Assembly (NCBI GenBank): GCA_003184365.1
Contig: NKYR01000087.1
Coordinates: 62,001 to 126,000, forward strand
Source of the DNA: Evernia prunastri
Lineage: Eukaryota > Ascomycota > Lecanoromycetes > Lecanorales > Parmeliaceae
Length of the DNA stretch: 64,000 bases
Reading direction: 5' to 3'
In this document: positions 11,669-24,628 of the stretch, piece by piece
Layout: each line of letters begins with the position of its first letter
How positions within the stretch are numbered: the first letter of the stretch is position 1
Position numbers and translations under genes: made by a program
Notes under the pieces: model-generated
What the model was told of the DNA's origin: nothing
What the model saw: the letters and a program-made list of their open reading frames with translations, nothing else
The model's database searches: none

Positions 11669-12689
11669 GATTTATAGCCTTGGCAAGTTAATGAAGTTGT
11701 TTAAGCGGAGTCGATGAGACGTGGTGGACAAAAGGGCAAATGTAAAGTGGATGGTGTTTTATGAAGTAATTGCCTCTTTGCCAGGTGTGTGCAAATTCAT
11801 TAATTGTCCATGGTAGTAGTTGGTTTCAATAGTACTGTGAACCCGTCACCGCAAACAACTTTGCGAATATATAACTTTACTAAGAAAGCTAGGATGAGAG
11901 GATATAAATAAATACCGAGGCACGCTCGCACGTTAAATAGCTTAGAGACTAAGGTATTAATTAACGCATTACGAACCTGTAAATCTCGTATCTTTTGAGT
12001 TAAATTACGAGTATCTATACTTAAATATAGAGTAGCTTGCTTGAACCACTTTATATCGGTATCCGGTAAGGTACTTTTGGGGGTGGATGGTGCCCTGGTC
12101 TTCATTGGCGTTACTCGGATGTATCTACGATTTATGATATTTCGTACTTAGGAGAATACTGCTGTAACGGTTTGGATACGCTCATGCGGCGAATTGATAG
12201 CTAGAGCTCCTAAGCTAATACCAGTCGGTCGAGCCGTGCCAACTACCAATGCAATAAGCTATCTTTTCCCCTAACCTACTCCTTTCAATACTTCTCTTCG
12301 CTACTAGCCACCGAGCCATTCACTCCACACAATCTCATCCCTGATTCACGCCACTCTTGATGCTTTAGCCTGCAATCCTGCTATGCCGCTCCATTCTATT
12401 GTCCATCCTCGCCTTCGCTTTTCTGCCCTTGTCCATGGAAACCCTCTTTCTTCCATGCTGGATGCGTAGGTTGGACTATGTAGCCGGAACGCCCCTCGCT
12501 CATGCCGCGGGTATTGATGATGCCGCTAAATCGTATACAGGTAAATAATAAGTACTCAGCTAATATCCAGCTCAATACGACGCCAGTGTGAGCCTTTGTC
12601 TCCCTGCGCGTAAATAGTAGTGTGCAGCGAAGGGCCGTGCAGAAGCCTGTCGTAATCTCGACAGATAATTCCGCGATTGCCGCCTCCTT
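11669..12689. other. intergenic region with AT-rich patch
   Basis: About 11800-12070 is distinctly AT-rich and TpA-rich compared with its surroundings. It contains a 101-codon minus-strand ORF (11800-12105) with a Thr-Arg-Asn-Leu-Thr-rich helical look and no motif. It may be the remnant of a mutated repeat. The rest is the promoter side of the transporter and the 3' side of the ataxin-2 gene, with no gene seen. Confidence 0.5.
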
Positions 12690-15600
12690 TCATTTCATAA
12701 CATCTCCATCCATGGGAACTCCAGGAGGGGGATTATGCTGCACAGGTACGTGTTGATATTGGTGATGCGCATAGCTGTTGCTAGGCACGCGACTGACCTG
12801 GGGAGGAAAAGGTGGTTGCTGCTGGGGGCTTTGGCTGTAATGCAGCTGCGGAGAAGCATAGCCTCGCATAGGCGTTGCTATGTCGCGTTAGCTGTGATTC
12901 CATACTCCACGTCAAGGATCTTACTGTGTTGAGGTGGTTGTTGTGCATAAATTGGTGTACCATACGGCTGGTTACCCATGTATACTGAAGGCTGCCCTTG
13001 ATAGGAGCCTTGATGTATCATGGGCGTTGCCCTTCCTGGACTGGGAAATCCACTTGGCGGCTGCGACTGCCCACCGTACGGAGCAACTTGGCCAGGGGCG
13101 AACATTGGCATTTGGGGCCCGGGCATACCATGTGGACCCATGAAACTTCCCTGAGAGGAATTATGGACCATCATTGGAGCTGAAAATTGTTGCCCTGGTG
13201 ATTGTCCGTATGGTGGGCCACCGTGGACCGGTCTAAACCCTTGTGGTTGAGGAGCGCCAGGGCCCATTATGTGAGGTGGCGCTGGCTGGCCATACCCATA
13301 TGGTAGTTGGCCCATTGGCGGTGGGTAGGCCAGATAAGGGCCTTGTACCCGAGATGTTGAATACGCCGAAGACTGTGACGGAGATGGGTGCATGCGGTGC
13401 TCATCGTAATGATGCGGTACGCCAGGGAAATGATGCGGCTGTGGCGGACCCGGGTATGGTACCTGCTGAGGAGCTTGCAAATGAGGAACCCCTTGTGGGG
13501 CTTGCTGTAGATGTGGAGGTAATTGATGCAGAAGAGCTGAGTTGGCCGGAGAGGCTGTTGAATGCTGGGGGGAGACACCACGCGACGCTGGCGGTGGATC
13601 TTCGTACATATCTTTGTATGATTTGAAATTCTCATCGTTCACCAGTGTCCATGTGACTGGGGTCGCATGAGCGTAGACAATACCACCATTTGCAGCATAG
13701 TCCTTTGCCTTCCCCTCTTTTTGCGCTTTCTCCTTGAGGCGCTTCAAAGGATTGAAATTCTCCAAGATGGAAGGCCTCTCTCCAGACGAAACAGGTTTTT
13801 TAGAACCAAAGAAATCGCTTGGACTTGGAGCTCGAGACATAGGCCTAGCGTTGGCACTTGATCTTGGACTGGAAGCAGCGCTGGGCAGTCCAGTTGGCTT
13901 GAACGTGTTAGCCGCTGGGTTAGGCTTGAATACATTGAATTTGGCTGAAGCTGCAGAAGTCGGGGTTCGTACAGCGCTTGATGCTTGTGAGTTGGGCACC
14001 TGGGCAGCGTTAACGATAGGTCTGGCAGGTTTCTGGGCACTTTGTATGGGAAGTGGGGTCGGAATGGGAACCGGCAAGCCAGCTTTGTGTCGGCCATGAT
14101 TATCGGCCAAGCGATGGCTGAGGAGACCCTGACCATTTTGCGTAGGAAGCATATTCGAAAATTGGGGTTGCTTATCGCGCGGTGACATACCGGCTTGCGG
14201 GCCTCGTGGAGGCATCCCTTGGCGAAAACCCGTGTACTCCTGCCGCTCGGAGGTGTTCGGTGGAGCTCTTGTTCCATCTTGCTTAGAGTCGACAGGGTTT
14301 TTTGCTGATGGCTGATCTGCAGAACTAGCCACAGTCTTCGGAGGGGTCGCAGCCTTCTGTTCGGCCTCGCGCTGGGCCTTCTCCACGATCTCATGCTGTT
14401 TTGCTGTGTCCTTGGCAAGAATGGGAACTAAGTCCTTAGGTACGGGCGTATGGAGCTTGAAGTTCGTCGAGAATTTCTTCAGATCGTTCAGCTTGATAGC
14501 TTTGTCATGACTCACACGTTTGCGACGGTCATCAGCGAGCCTGTTCTTTTCGTACATGGCGAAATTTCGGAACGAATCTAGTACCTCGGTCTCCACGTTA
14601 GCGGTAGCATTGGGGGTCGATGCTTTGGGAACATCAGCTGGACGTGGTGTACTGGCAGCAACTGCTTTGCCTGTAGAGATATCTTTGACAGTTTCTTTCT
14701 TGACATCTTGCGCCTTGGCTTCACCCGGAGATTTTGTTGCTGCGTTATCTTCAGCTGGTCTTGCTGCTGTGTTGATATTTCCTTGAGGACTCGCATCTGA
14801 TCGAGCAATCTGCGAGGAGATAATTGCGGGATCTACGGGTGCACCTGCCACGGTGGGCTTGCCGGTCGGTGGCCTGCGAGCTGGTGGCATATATCTGTTC
14901 GACTGGCTAGACTGAAGAGGAGGGTAATCTACTCCTTGGCGACCAACACCGCTGTACCTGCTCGATGTTTAGCCTCGTTTTCCTCAAAGAGAGGTATTGC
15001 TCACTTCTCCTCCTCGTCAAGCCCACCGTCCTCGTCGACCATCCCACGTTCCTCGCGGATGTGAGTGTTATTGGTTGACGTTCCTTCAATATCCTGTGCA
15101 AGGCGTATGGCTGCTGCTTCACGCTCGCGATATGAAGGATTTGATCGGTCAATTCTCGTTGTGTAGATGTTTTCATCATAGTCACTCTTCAGGCCAAAAA
15201 GCTGTTCGTTCGCCTTGAACTGATCCCATACCCCTCCCGACCCTGAACCCTCAAGAGATAGATCAACATCAGTATCTGCGTTGGAAGTCCAGCGCTGCAA
15301 TTGTCGTTCACGAATAGCAAGGTTGCCCGAGATGTCGGTGTCGGTTCGAAACCCTGTTGTAGTCCCTATGAAACATTATTATAGGGCAATGGTGTTTGGC
15401 TATACAGAGAAATAATTACCATTCTGATGTTTATCTTGAACACCTATCACAACACTTTCAACAGCAAGATCTGCGACGTGCTGAATATCGAATAGCATTG
15501 TGTGGTCTTCACCGACACCAACGAAAGCTCCCATATCACTTTGGGCGCCATTGACTTCGCTTTTGTCGGTTGTCTTGATCTGCTGCACCATTTTGAGTAT

Positions 15601-16348
15601 ATAAATGGATTCGTTGTTCTCCATGGTGAACCCGAAGAAAATGCCCGAGAATATTTCCCCAGTTTTCAACGTCACGGTAGCAGGAAGGCCCTATAGCCAT
15701 GAGATCTGTCAGAGAATGAAAATGTGTGGTCTTATCTCGCTCGCTTACCATAAAGTTTACCATCAGGTACGCTAGTCGCTCTGTTGCGAGCTTTTCCATA
15801 CTCGCCTCTTGGTTAGTTGATGCTTTGTGGGAATTGTTTTTAGCTTGAGGTCCAGCACCATTCTGTTGGCCAGAAGTAGTCGATCGTTGAGTGATAGGAT
15901 TCATGCCGGATGTCCAAGCCTTTTGAGGAACGTTGCGTCTGTAAACACATGTGAGCTTAGGCAGATTCCATGCCTTGATTGGAGATTTCAGATGAAGGGC
16001 ATGGGCGAGAAGGGAGAAAGCTATTTGTGGTGTTTTGACAGTCGGGGAGGGATGGGTAAGGCAGATGAATGACGATACCGCTGATCAGAGACGAGCACAA
16101 AACATGATGTCTCTCAATGCTGAACGAAAAACCAGTCGTCACGTAATCGGAGATGGCGAGGCGTAGAGATATGCCACTTACTTCTGGGCTCCATCGTGAA
16201 GGTTCCCTGCCTGCTTTCGACTGCCGTCGGTAGGCTTGCTGCCAGCACTTGCAGCAGGCTTAGGCTGCTGTTTCCCGATGTTAGACATAGGAATTCCGCT
16301 AGAATTGCCTTCTGCGCTTGGCCCGCCATTCACCATTGCGGTGGCCAT
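12690..16348 (-). CDS. PBP1: ataxin-2 / Pbp1 homologue
   Basis: Six exons (16182-16348, 15749-15938, 15420-15690, 15005-15365, 12925-14957, 12690-12877) give 1069 residues in one frame. Residues ~104-205 form the Lsm-like (SM-ATX) fold, starting at ERLAYLMVNFMGLPATV and spanning the TGEIFSGIFFGF strand. Residues ~255-310 form LsmAD, with DQFKANEQLFGLKSDYDEN and the REREAAAIRLAQ helix. A PAM2-like motif, NPAANTFKP at ~676-684, fits binding to the MLLE domain of poly(A)-binding protein. The last ~350 residues are Pro/Gln/Gly/Met-rich low complexity, ending in VPMDGDVMK after a 47-bp terminal intron. Pbp1 regulates polyadenylation, stress granules and TORC1 (known for yeast). The ORF without the last intron would end at 12878; splicing adds 62 residues in the same compositional style and is preferred. 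Confidence 0.92.
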
Positions 16349-17159
16349 TGTCGAGACAGGCCAGGGTTGCCCGGACGGTCAACCCCCGGACCGGGAGCGA
16401 GAGACCACTGATATGTGCTTGTCGTATGTATCAATTCTCTATCAATACCGTCTCTGAAGAGATGCAGGATATGTGAAGTGTTGAAGAAGACCGCTGGGGG
16501 CCAATTGAAAAGCGAGTCAGACGAGGTTAGGGAGTGGATGGTGAAGGGTGGTGGAATTCGGTTTCGGGGCAGAAGTTAATTCGTTCAGGGCACTGCTGGG
16601 CACTTTTGGCGGAAGAGCCGCGATCCGCTGGAACTTAGCTTAGGTCAGGCTAGCGGGCAATGAAGGTGGTTTAATTGAAAGTTCATACTTACCTTAGGTA
16701 CTTGAAATTGGTGAGTAAGTGAGGGTTGGCTAATAGACTGACAGCTTTGTGATTTGCTTTGGGGTGTAATGTAGACGTTCTTTCACCGGACAACAATTAG
16801 ACAGAATTATTCAGTAGTTGTGATGATTCGAATTGCAGTACCTATGGAGAGTACGGAGAATAAGCTAAGGTAAGTGTTAACAATTGGTGTGGTGATGGGG
16901 AGCAAGACCGAGCTTTACTCGAATCTGATTAGTGCAGACTGAAAGGCGCCAAGCATTTGGCAACATGACGCTAGACGAGGCCGACTGACGAAAGCGGGTT
17001 CCTACCTACTTGTACCCATAGAACTCGGAGCTGGCTTCCTGTACGCTGGAGCAGTGCAGTACAGCACACATGGCTGTTCAAATCATCTGCTCTTTTCCAT
17101 GAAGCATCCTCCCTTGCAATCACTGCATTCATTACTGCCACACTCCGTGTCCCCAGGCC
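16349..17159. promoter_or_regulatory. shared promoter region between PBP1 and BUD6
   Basis: This 811-bp stretch separates two divergently transcribed genes, so both promoters must lie here. I see no unambiguous TATA box and no extra gene; small minus-strand ORFs in it have no motif. Confidence 0.6.
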
Positions 17160-20100
17160 ATGAGAGCCATGCAAACTCTGTCTAATTCCCAACGCTCAGA
17201 GAAGAAAAGGCCCGCTGTGGAAACCCCCAACCCACCCCCTACGACAGTACCACCTGAGCCGACTTCTCAAACACAATCCGGCGCACGAACCTCCTCCGGG
17301 TCGTCAAGATCATCCACGTATAGAAAGGCCAACGTATGTTGATTCGCCTTTCCCTGAGATGTTGGACAGGAACAACGTTCTGGGAGTGTCTACGTATGAC
17401 TAACATTGTACTCAGCCAGGCCAACAGCTTTCTCAGATAGAGAAAAGTGTTACCCACCTACTCATAGCCACCAAACAGCTATTGGAGACGCTTACGCAGT
17501 GGTCACGGCACAATGCAACCGAGGGCGATGTCTCGGATGTTTATGTCCGCCTCGGATATGAATTCAACATTGCATGCCGCGCTTTCAATAGCATCGGCGT
17601 TGATACCGCAGATCTTGGACCCGTGCCAGAGCTTCTACGAACCATTCTCGAAGAAACTCTGAGCCAAGAAGCCACTCCAGCGAGCCTCGACCTGTTTCTG
17701 CCGCAAATACGTGATATCATCATAGGTCTTCTCCATGGGTTGAAAAAAAAGCAGCAGAGACTGAGATCAAAAAATGGTAAGGAGGGTGGACCAAATGGAG
17801 CTGGCACTAGCCTTGGCTCGACCGGCAGCTCTAGTAGTCTCAATACAGGCTTAACCCAGCTGTTAGAGGACGTTCCCGTCCGAAAACCAGGTGTCCAAAG
17901 CTCAGAGCGGCGCGCTGGCAGTGGAAGTACATTAAGTGGACATACGACGGGTGGAGAGACGATCAACGGAGACGACCAGAGCGTTCCTCCTCGCTTTTCC
18001 TCTATCCAACCCACTCGTCAAAATAGTGGCAGCGGACCAGGAGACGCTTTGAGTCGAAGTTCCAACCGCGAGAGCCAAAGGCGTGTACCCGCTTCTTTCT
18101 CGGAATCTTCCTTGTCAAGCACCGCTTCGCAATCCACGTCTGTATTGTCACCGCCTTCGGATGGAGAAACGCTACCTAGTCACCAAACGACGACCGTACA
18201 CCGACCCTCATCTCAGTTACAGAGGGACACTTTTCCAAACATGCAACCGCCTCCTCCACCTCCTCCAAAACAACAAGACGCCTTGGCCGCATTGCAGAGA
18301 GGGGGTGACCTTGAAAGAAGAGCTTCGAGACGCTACTCGGCATATCAGATATCAAGGCACCTTGGAGCTTCTCCAAATGGCGTTCCTATGCTACCTCCAA
18401 CGCAGAAGTCTCCAGTCCCAAACCGAGGCAGGGATGTTAGAGAGTCGATGAATGCTGTGCGAATCCGGGGTTCAGGCATTCTGAGCCGACAGAGGTCTGT
18501 CAAGGAGCCCTCGCCAGCCAGGAATAATACTTTCGCGAATCGTATATCTGAAGAAAGCAGCCACAGCGCTGATGCCCAAGAGGCGCATTCGCAAGGCGAT
18601 CTGCAAAACAATGATGACCTGAATACCAAGGGAGCTGATGGCATAGCCGAACCAGCAATCAAACACCCTGGCATAGATCATCCCAAGATGCGTGCGACTC
18701 TAACGAGCCCACCTGATGGTTTGCCAGCCTACAATGCCGTTGACGCAAGCGATCTAGAGTCTATCAAGCGCCTTCCAAGAGCTACGGCCGATGGAAAGAG
18801 TATTTATCCGCAGTCTGTCGACGGTGATCAGACGACTCACGATTTTGTGCCCGACCAGTCCCCACAACCAGGCAAAGAACTTACCCTATTCTTGCAGTAT
18901 AAATCGCAGATTAAGAAGTTCCTCCTTTCAGAGGGATTGGACGACTTGTCTATGGCAAGGTTACAGCTTGCTTTTATTGAGAAATTTTCTTGGAACACCC
19001 ACAACAATGGGAATGACTTGCCCGAAATTTACATTCAAGACCCTGTATCCGGCGTACGGCATGAATTAGAGGACCTTCGGGATGTCAAAGACCGGTCGGT
19101 CTTGGTGCTGAATGTGGAAGTATTAGATGAAGTGAAAAGACACATTGACGAAGGCCTCGGGAGCTTGCGAAAAATGGTTGAGGGTGTACGGCAAGCAGTT
19201 GACGGCCAGCAAAGTGCCTTGCAACGAGTTTCTGAGCGTCAGCAAGACACCACCAGAGAAATGGCGCGCCTCTCCATCACTCCTAAGGTAAATTCGGCTC
19301 CAATCAGGTCTTTCGAAACGCCCAAAGTCAATGGGATTCAACCAGCAACGTCCCCCAAAGCTCCGAAAGTCCCAGCAAATCAGATCACAGGCATCCAAGA
19401 TCTACGACAAGATCTCGCAGTGGTTCGCCAGACATTCTCGTCCCTTGTATCGGATATGAATAGTTCCATGGCCACGGTACAATCGAGTGCCTCGTCGATC
19501 AAGACAATGGCGAGTGAAGGAGTGCTGCCGGGCCTAGATGCTTCAACAGGGCGAGCATACGTCAACTCAGGTAAAAAGACCCTAGGTGAGGAGTCAGAGA
19601 AGATTGTCAATAGGGTCGACGATCTTCAGGATGTTGTGGAAGATCTTCGTAAGGATGTGGTCATGCGTGGTGTTCGACCACTCCCACGCCAATTGGAGAC
19701 AGTCAGCAAGAGCATCAGCACAGCAACGGCGGATCTCAAGAAAATGCAAGAGTTTCTCAGGCGAGAGAAACCTATTTGGACAAAGATCTGGGAGAAAGAA
19801 CTTGAACTTGTATGCAATGATAGAGACCTTCTGACGATGCAAGAAGAGCTCGCTGCGGACTTGGAGGATGATCTGGACAAGGCGACACAGACTTTTGCTT
19901 TGGTCGAGCAAGCCACCAAGCAGCAGAATTTGCAATCCGGTCAGGGCAATACAGTTTCTCTACGAAGTACCTCCAAAGGATTGGCAACTATGTCCTCAGA
20001 CCAGGTCATGGATCCTATGAAAGCTAAAGATGGGGTCCTCGGGGAAGTCAGAGCTCTACGGCCTAATCACGAAACGAGGCTTGAAGCAATTGAGCGCGTG

Positions 20101-20544
20101 GAGAGGGCAAGGCAGAAGGAGCTTGAAACGCCGCGAGAGGGTGCACTTACCAAGGAACTAGGACGGTTCGTAGAGGAGGGAAAGCTCAAGAAAAGCGGCG
20201 GCGTGGAGGAGGCTGAGAGACTGCGAAAGGCAAAGGATGACAAGAACCGACGAGAAGGATGGGAAAAGCAACAGGAGATGGCAGTGAGTAAGAGCAAGAG
20301 GGCAGAGAACGCGCCGTCGGCATCAGACACAGCGAGCGAACTTCCTGCAGGCGAAGACGGTTCCCTAGGTCACGAGCAGGAGTCTTCCGAGGGATCCGAG
20401 AGACCTGCTGTGGAAGAGCAGGTCCCGGCCGTAGAAGAAGGTGGGTGTGCATTATCATCATCCGAGTCCAGTACATTGCGCTAATAGAGCACTCTAGAGC
20501 CATCAAGGCGGACTTCGTGGCTACCGGCGATTTTCACATCGTGA
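17160..20544 (+). CDS. BUD6: Bud6/Aip3 polarity factor
   Basis: Three exons (17160-17333, 17416-20440, 20498-20544) give 1081 residues. The N-terminal region after the first intron (QLSQIEKSVTHLLIATKQLL ...) is the conserved Aip3 N-terminal helical domain. A long Ser/Pro-rich linker follows, with a poly-Pro run encoded near 18249-18270. From residue ~545 the AIP3 domain begins with LFLQYKSQIKKFLLSEGLD and continues through long coiled coils (LRKMVEGVRQAVDGQQSALQ, and the KTLGEESEKIVNRVDDLQD helix). A basic C-terminal segment follows. Bud6 binds actin monomers and formins and acts in the polarisome at hyphal tips and septa (known in yeast and filamentous fungi). The last intron (57 bp, GTGGGT donor, CTAAT branch) gives an end PSRRTSWLPAIFTS; without it the ORF would stop at 20484. 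That terminal choice is less certain than the rest. Confidence 0.9.
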
Positions 20545-21171
20545 CGTGAGCGATGTTTTTCAATAGGGCTATCCTTCAGGCGGTCTTTTGCTTTCTGGAT
20601 TGCTTGCCTCAGCCCGCCGTTGCACACGATTTAAGCGAAGGCGTCTGGTGTTTGACATGAAGCTCACGCCTGTCAAAGCTTCTATGAGCATATCCAGAAA
20701 CCTATATATTGCAAATCTAACTTTGCTGGCATTCGCTTTTAGTCTGTACTCCAGAGCTTTCATATTGAGCCAAACGGCATCATAAGGGGTTTCCTGTTCT
20801 ATCGATTCGAGCATAGGCGCTGGATTCCGAGGTCCGAGTCGCACATGCATGTGTAAGTAGGTAAAGTCATAAATCTTGAAGGAGGCGTTGCCCTCACAAT
20901 AATTTAGACCGCGCAAGATCTTTTTGTCGGAGAGAAATCAAGGTAAACCCGGTGGGGTTAGGCTGGTATCACGGTACGTAATCAATTTTAGGATGCCTCG
21001 GTCCTCGGCAACCCCACACTCTTGGCGTTGACGGTCGAGGTCATGACTTGAGTAGAGAAGAGGATACTCCCGGATCCTAAGCCCCAACCACATCCCATCC
21101 TTATACATACATACCAGTCTCTGCTTTCACACATTCCAACGAGGAGAGATTTCATATGTTTCTGCTTTCCA
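20545..21171. other. intergenic region, no gene seen
   Basis: This lies between BUD6 and the acyl-CoA oxidase gene and contains the latter's promoter. ORFs on both strands at 20569-20916 are complementary shadows without motifs. Confidence 0.55.
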
Positions 21172-23926
21172 ATGGCACCTTCCGTACGTTATTTCCTCAG
21201 TCCGAAGTCCCCCTCTTTCAGAACAAGATATTGAGCCTACAGACGAATATATTGAGACTGTCTATGCTATAGACATCTTCCAAGGCTCAACATTACCCTT
21301 GGGATTAACATTACTGATTCGGAAATTATGATCTAGTGGGTCAAAAACCTCACACCTTCCGGCCCTCAAGGTTCAGAGCTCCTGCAACAGGAGCGAGCTC
21401 AGTCCAATGTCCCCGTGGATAAACTGTCTGAATTTCTCTTCTCTAAAGAAGTTCTGGAAAGGCAGGAAAGAGTGTTGAATGTTCTCAAGACTGAGAAAGT
21501 GTTCAATAAGTCGCAGAATTACTTCAGTGGCAGAGAGGCAAGGTTTGAAACAGCTCTTGCTCGAGCGAAGCGAATGCGCCAACTTGCCGTTCAGCACCGC
21601 TGGTCTCAAGACGAGTATATGATGGCATCAGATCTGATCAGCGAGCCTGGGCCATATGGTTTGCACGCTAGCATGTTCTTGGTTCGTTAACACTCTTACG
21701 TTCTGTGTGTTGCCATGGTGCCCTAATTCTTTCCACAAGATCACACTTCGAGACCAAGGGACTCCTGAACAGCATGAATTATTTCTCAGGAAGGCTGAGA
21801 ACTATGAATTCATCGGATGCTATGCACAGACCGAGTTGGGTCACGGTTCAAACGTGCGAGGCCTGGAAACCACCGCAACCTGGAATTCCAACGACAAAAA
21901 CTTTACCCTCCATTCACCTCACCTGACAGCGTCCAAATGGTGGATTGGGTCAATGGGTAGAACAGCGAACCATGCGGTCGTCATGGCTCAATTGATGATT
22001 GATGGGAAGTCATACGGACCACATCCATTCGTGGTTCAGATCAGAGACATGAAAACACATGAGCCGTTAGAGAATATACACGTTGGTGACATTGGGCCTA
22101 AGTTCGGATGTGTGTTTTCCGAGCCATTTCTTCCTGATCCCTTTTGCAATTTGAGCAGCAAGACATGCTGTAGGAGTCAAATACTCCCCGGCCATGTTTC
22201 GCGATTCCGTGTTGGTCCCAGCAGAAGAATATGCTGACTTTAGAACCGCTCAAGACAACACGATGGACAACGGCTTCCTGTTATTGAACAATGTCAAAAT
22301 TCCGCATTCCCACATGCTCGCAAAATTCTCAAGCGTCGACCCAAAGACAAATAAATATGTGAAACCTGCGTCAGCTTCCTTGGTCTACGGCACACTGGTA
22401 AGTCCTATTTTACCATTATCGTTTGACATCTTACGCTTTGTGAGATGTAAGACTGGTCGCAGGAGTAAATGTCTCTTGGACTGTTTGATAAGTCAAGGTG
22501 GATCCCAGAAGACACCTGCTGACTCGGAAGTCATGTAGACTTGGGTTCGAAGTACCATAGTACTCCAATCAGGTGGAGTGCTTGCTCGTGGGGTGACCAT
22601 AGCAACCAGATATGCGGCTGTTAGACGGCAATTCCAAGACCGAGATGCTAAGGAGCCAGATATTGGTGAAAATCAAGTGCTCAATTACACGATGGTCCAG
22701 GTCCGACTTCTACCCCTCCTCGCTGCTACATTCGCACTACATTTCACGGGTCGTGGTATGATGGCCCTCTACCAAGAAAATCAGAAGAAGGTACGCACAT
22801 TTTCGGAATTATCCTTCCCTTCCCTGCCCCAACTGTGAGCCGTGACAAATGGTCCGGGGGCAAAAACCTCCTTCTACTTCTTCTCCTTAAAGTATTCCTA
22901 TCAACGCGGCTCTCTTACCTTCAGCAAACATCGCTGACTCAGAAATGCGCGTAGATGGCAGGGGACGTCGGGAAGATGGCGCACACTGGTCGAGGGCCTA
23001 GTCCGGAAGAACTGTTCCCGTCCACAGATTTGATTGCAGATCTACACGCGACTTCATGCGGCTTGAAAGCCTTAGCTAGTACTACAGCAGCTGAGGGTCT
23101 CGAAGTCTGCAGGAGAGCCTGCGGAGGCCATGGCTACAGCAGCTTTAGTGGCATAGGTTCCTGGTACGCTGACTATCTTCCGACGACGACATGGGAGGGT
23201 GACAACTATATGTTGACGCAACAAGTTGCGAGATATCTCTTGAAATCGGCACGTTCTGTCCTCAAAGGCAATCCATCAGACAACGACACTACTCAAATCT
23301 TTCGCACTTTTCTTTCCCGTAGGGATATGGGAGCTGCTTTTGACATTCTGGGAAGGGACGAAGACGTCGTTGCGGCATTCGCTTGGCGAGCTTCTTTCCT
23401 CACCTTCGAAGCGCTCAAGCACCGCGATGAAGAGAAGAACAGCTGGAATAGCTTGCTCGTCGACTTTTGGCGTCTAAGTACAGCCCACTCGCAATATCTT
23501 ATTGTCAAAAACTTCCATGAGGCCTTGCAGTCCGAGTCTATGGCGTCTGAGCTCGGCCCTGAGACAACTACGCTCATGCACAAGCTCTTTCGTCTTTTCG
23601 CTTTACACACTCTGGAGCGGGAGGCTTCAGAGTTCTTCTCTTCAAGCGCTGTTACAGTGAGACAAATTCAGCTTGCAAGGACGAAGACAGTCATGAAGCT
23701 GCTTGAAGAGATCAGACCGCATGCTGTACGACTCGTGGACGCCTGGCATTTCCCTGATTGGGTCCTTGACAGCAGTCTAGGGAGGTACGATGGGAAGGTG
23801 TACGAGGATTTATTTGAGAGGGCGAGCGAACTGAATCCATTGAATGCCTTGACGATTGATCCGTACCCTAATAACGAGGTTTTAATCAAGAAGGACGAGA
23901 GAGAAAAGTTCAGAAGTAAGCTTTGA
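21172..23926 (+). CDS. POX1: peroxisomal acyl-CoA oxidase
   Basis: Six exons (21172-21183, 21337-21681, 21740-22109, 22255-22397, 22539-22790, 22955-23926) give 697 residues, the usual family length. The first exon codes only MAPS. The protein catalyses the first, FAD-dependent step of peroxisomal beta-oxidation (acyl-CoA to trans-2-enoyl-CoA with H2O2 release). Visible landmarks are the flavin-binding stretch CYAQTELGHGSNVRGLETTA, TASKWWIGSMGRTA, the RRACGGHGYS motif, and the TTTWEGDN motif whose Glu (about residue 455) matches the catalytic base of the family. The C-terminus is -RSKL, so the last three residues are a canonical PTS1 peroxisome signal. Introns of 141-164 bp interrupt the gene, longer than the window norm. 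Inducers cannot be read from the sequence. Confidence 0.95.
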
Positions 23927-24628
23927 GGGAAAGGATGGACCGATGGTCATGGTATATATGTATATATACATCCGTATCATCAACACAATAGAACAACGTA
24001 TATATGGGATGTTATATTAAAGGCATAAGTTGGAGACCAGAAGATAGAACATCCACCCCCTTAGGTCTTCTTGGGACATATGTTGTGGAGAGTAGAGAGA
24101 GACAGACAGACTCAAGCAGATAGAGGTGTTTGCAATTATGCTAATTTTTCTTACCTTCCCTTTTGAGGGAATCAAAGTTCCCCACTCTTCAACACTGAGA
24201 GCTCATCCTATTATCAATAGAAACCCTCCTTCCTCGTTCGTAAATCATTTTACCCCTCACATATCCATTTCTTGACCTGTAGTCTATACTACTACTACTA
24301 TTACTACTATTACTACCATTATTACTTATGTCCTTGGACGCGGGGAAATGAAAGGAATGACGCCGGCCTTCTCTCTTTCTGTAAGGTCTCCCCCGACCAA
24401 CTCCACACACATGACCCAAAGAAAAGGTCCTGGATAGCCTCGGTCATGTGTACATTGGTCCTAGTGCTTTTGGTAAATGCTTGAGGAAGCACTTCATGTA
24501 TAGAAAGGCGTCTTTTGCCAACATTACGCCTTCCTTCTTGTTTATAGAAGCTCGACACCAGCGAGAAATGGTCTCTGCTCAAGCTTCACTTCAAGTCTTC
24601 TGTGCTGATCATTGATTCAATCCTCAAG
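23927..24628. other. intergenic region with microsatellite
   Basis: This is the 3' flank of the oxidase gene (TA-rich near 23950) and the promoter side of the glucoamylase gene. The only distinct element is the trinucleotide run annotated separately; no gene is seen. Confidence 0.55.
24284..24328. repeat. trinucleotide microsatellite (TAC/ATT)n
   Basis: About fifteen tandem triplets alternate between TAC and ATT types, upstream of the glucoamylase gene and producing poly-Tyr or poly-Ser/Asn in spurious ORFs. Confidence 0.9.

Noticed and set aside
12878..12924. Readthrough C-terminus of the ataxin-2 gene (ILDVEYGITANAT)
   Set aside because: It starts at a GTAAG donor and ends at a TAG acceptor; splicing restores a Pro/Gln-rich C-terminus in frame.
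20569..20916. Minus-strand 115-codon ORF after BUD6
   Set aside because: A complementary plus-strand ORF covers the same bases and neither shows a motif.
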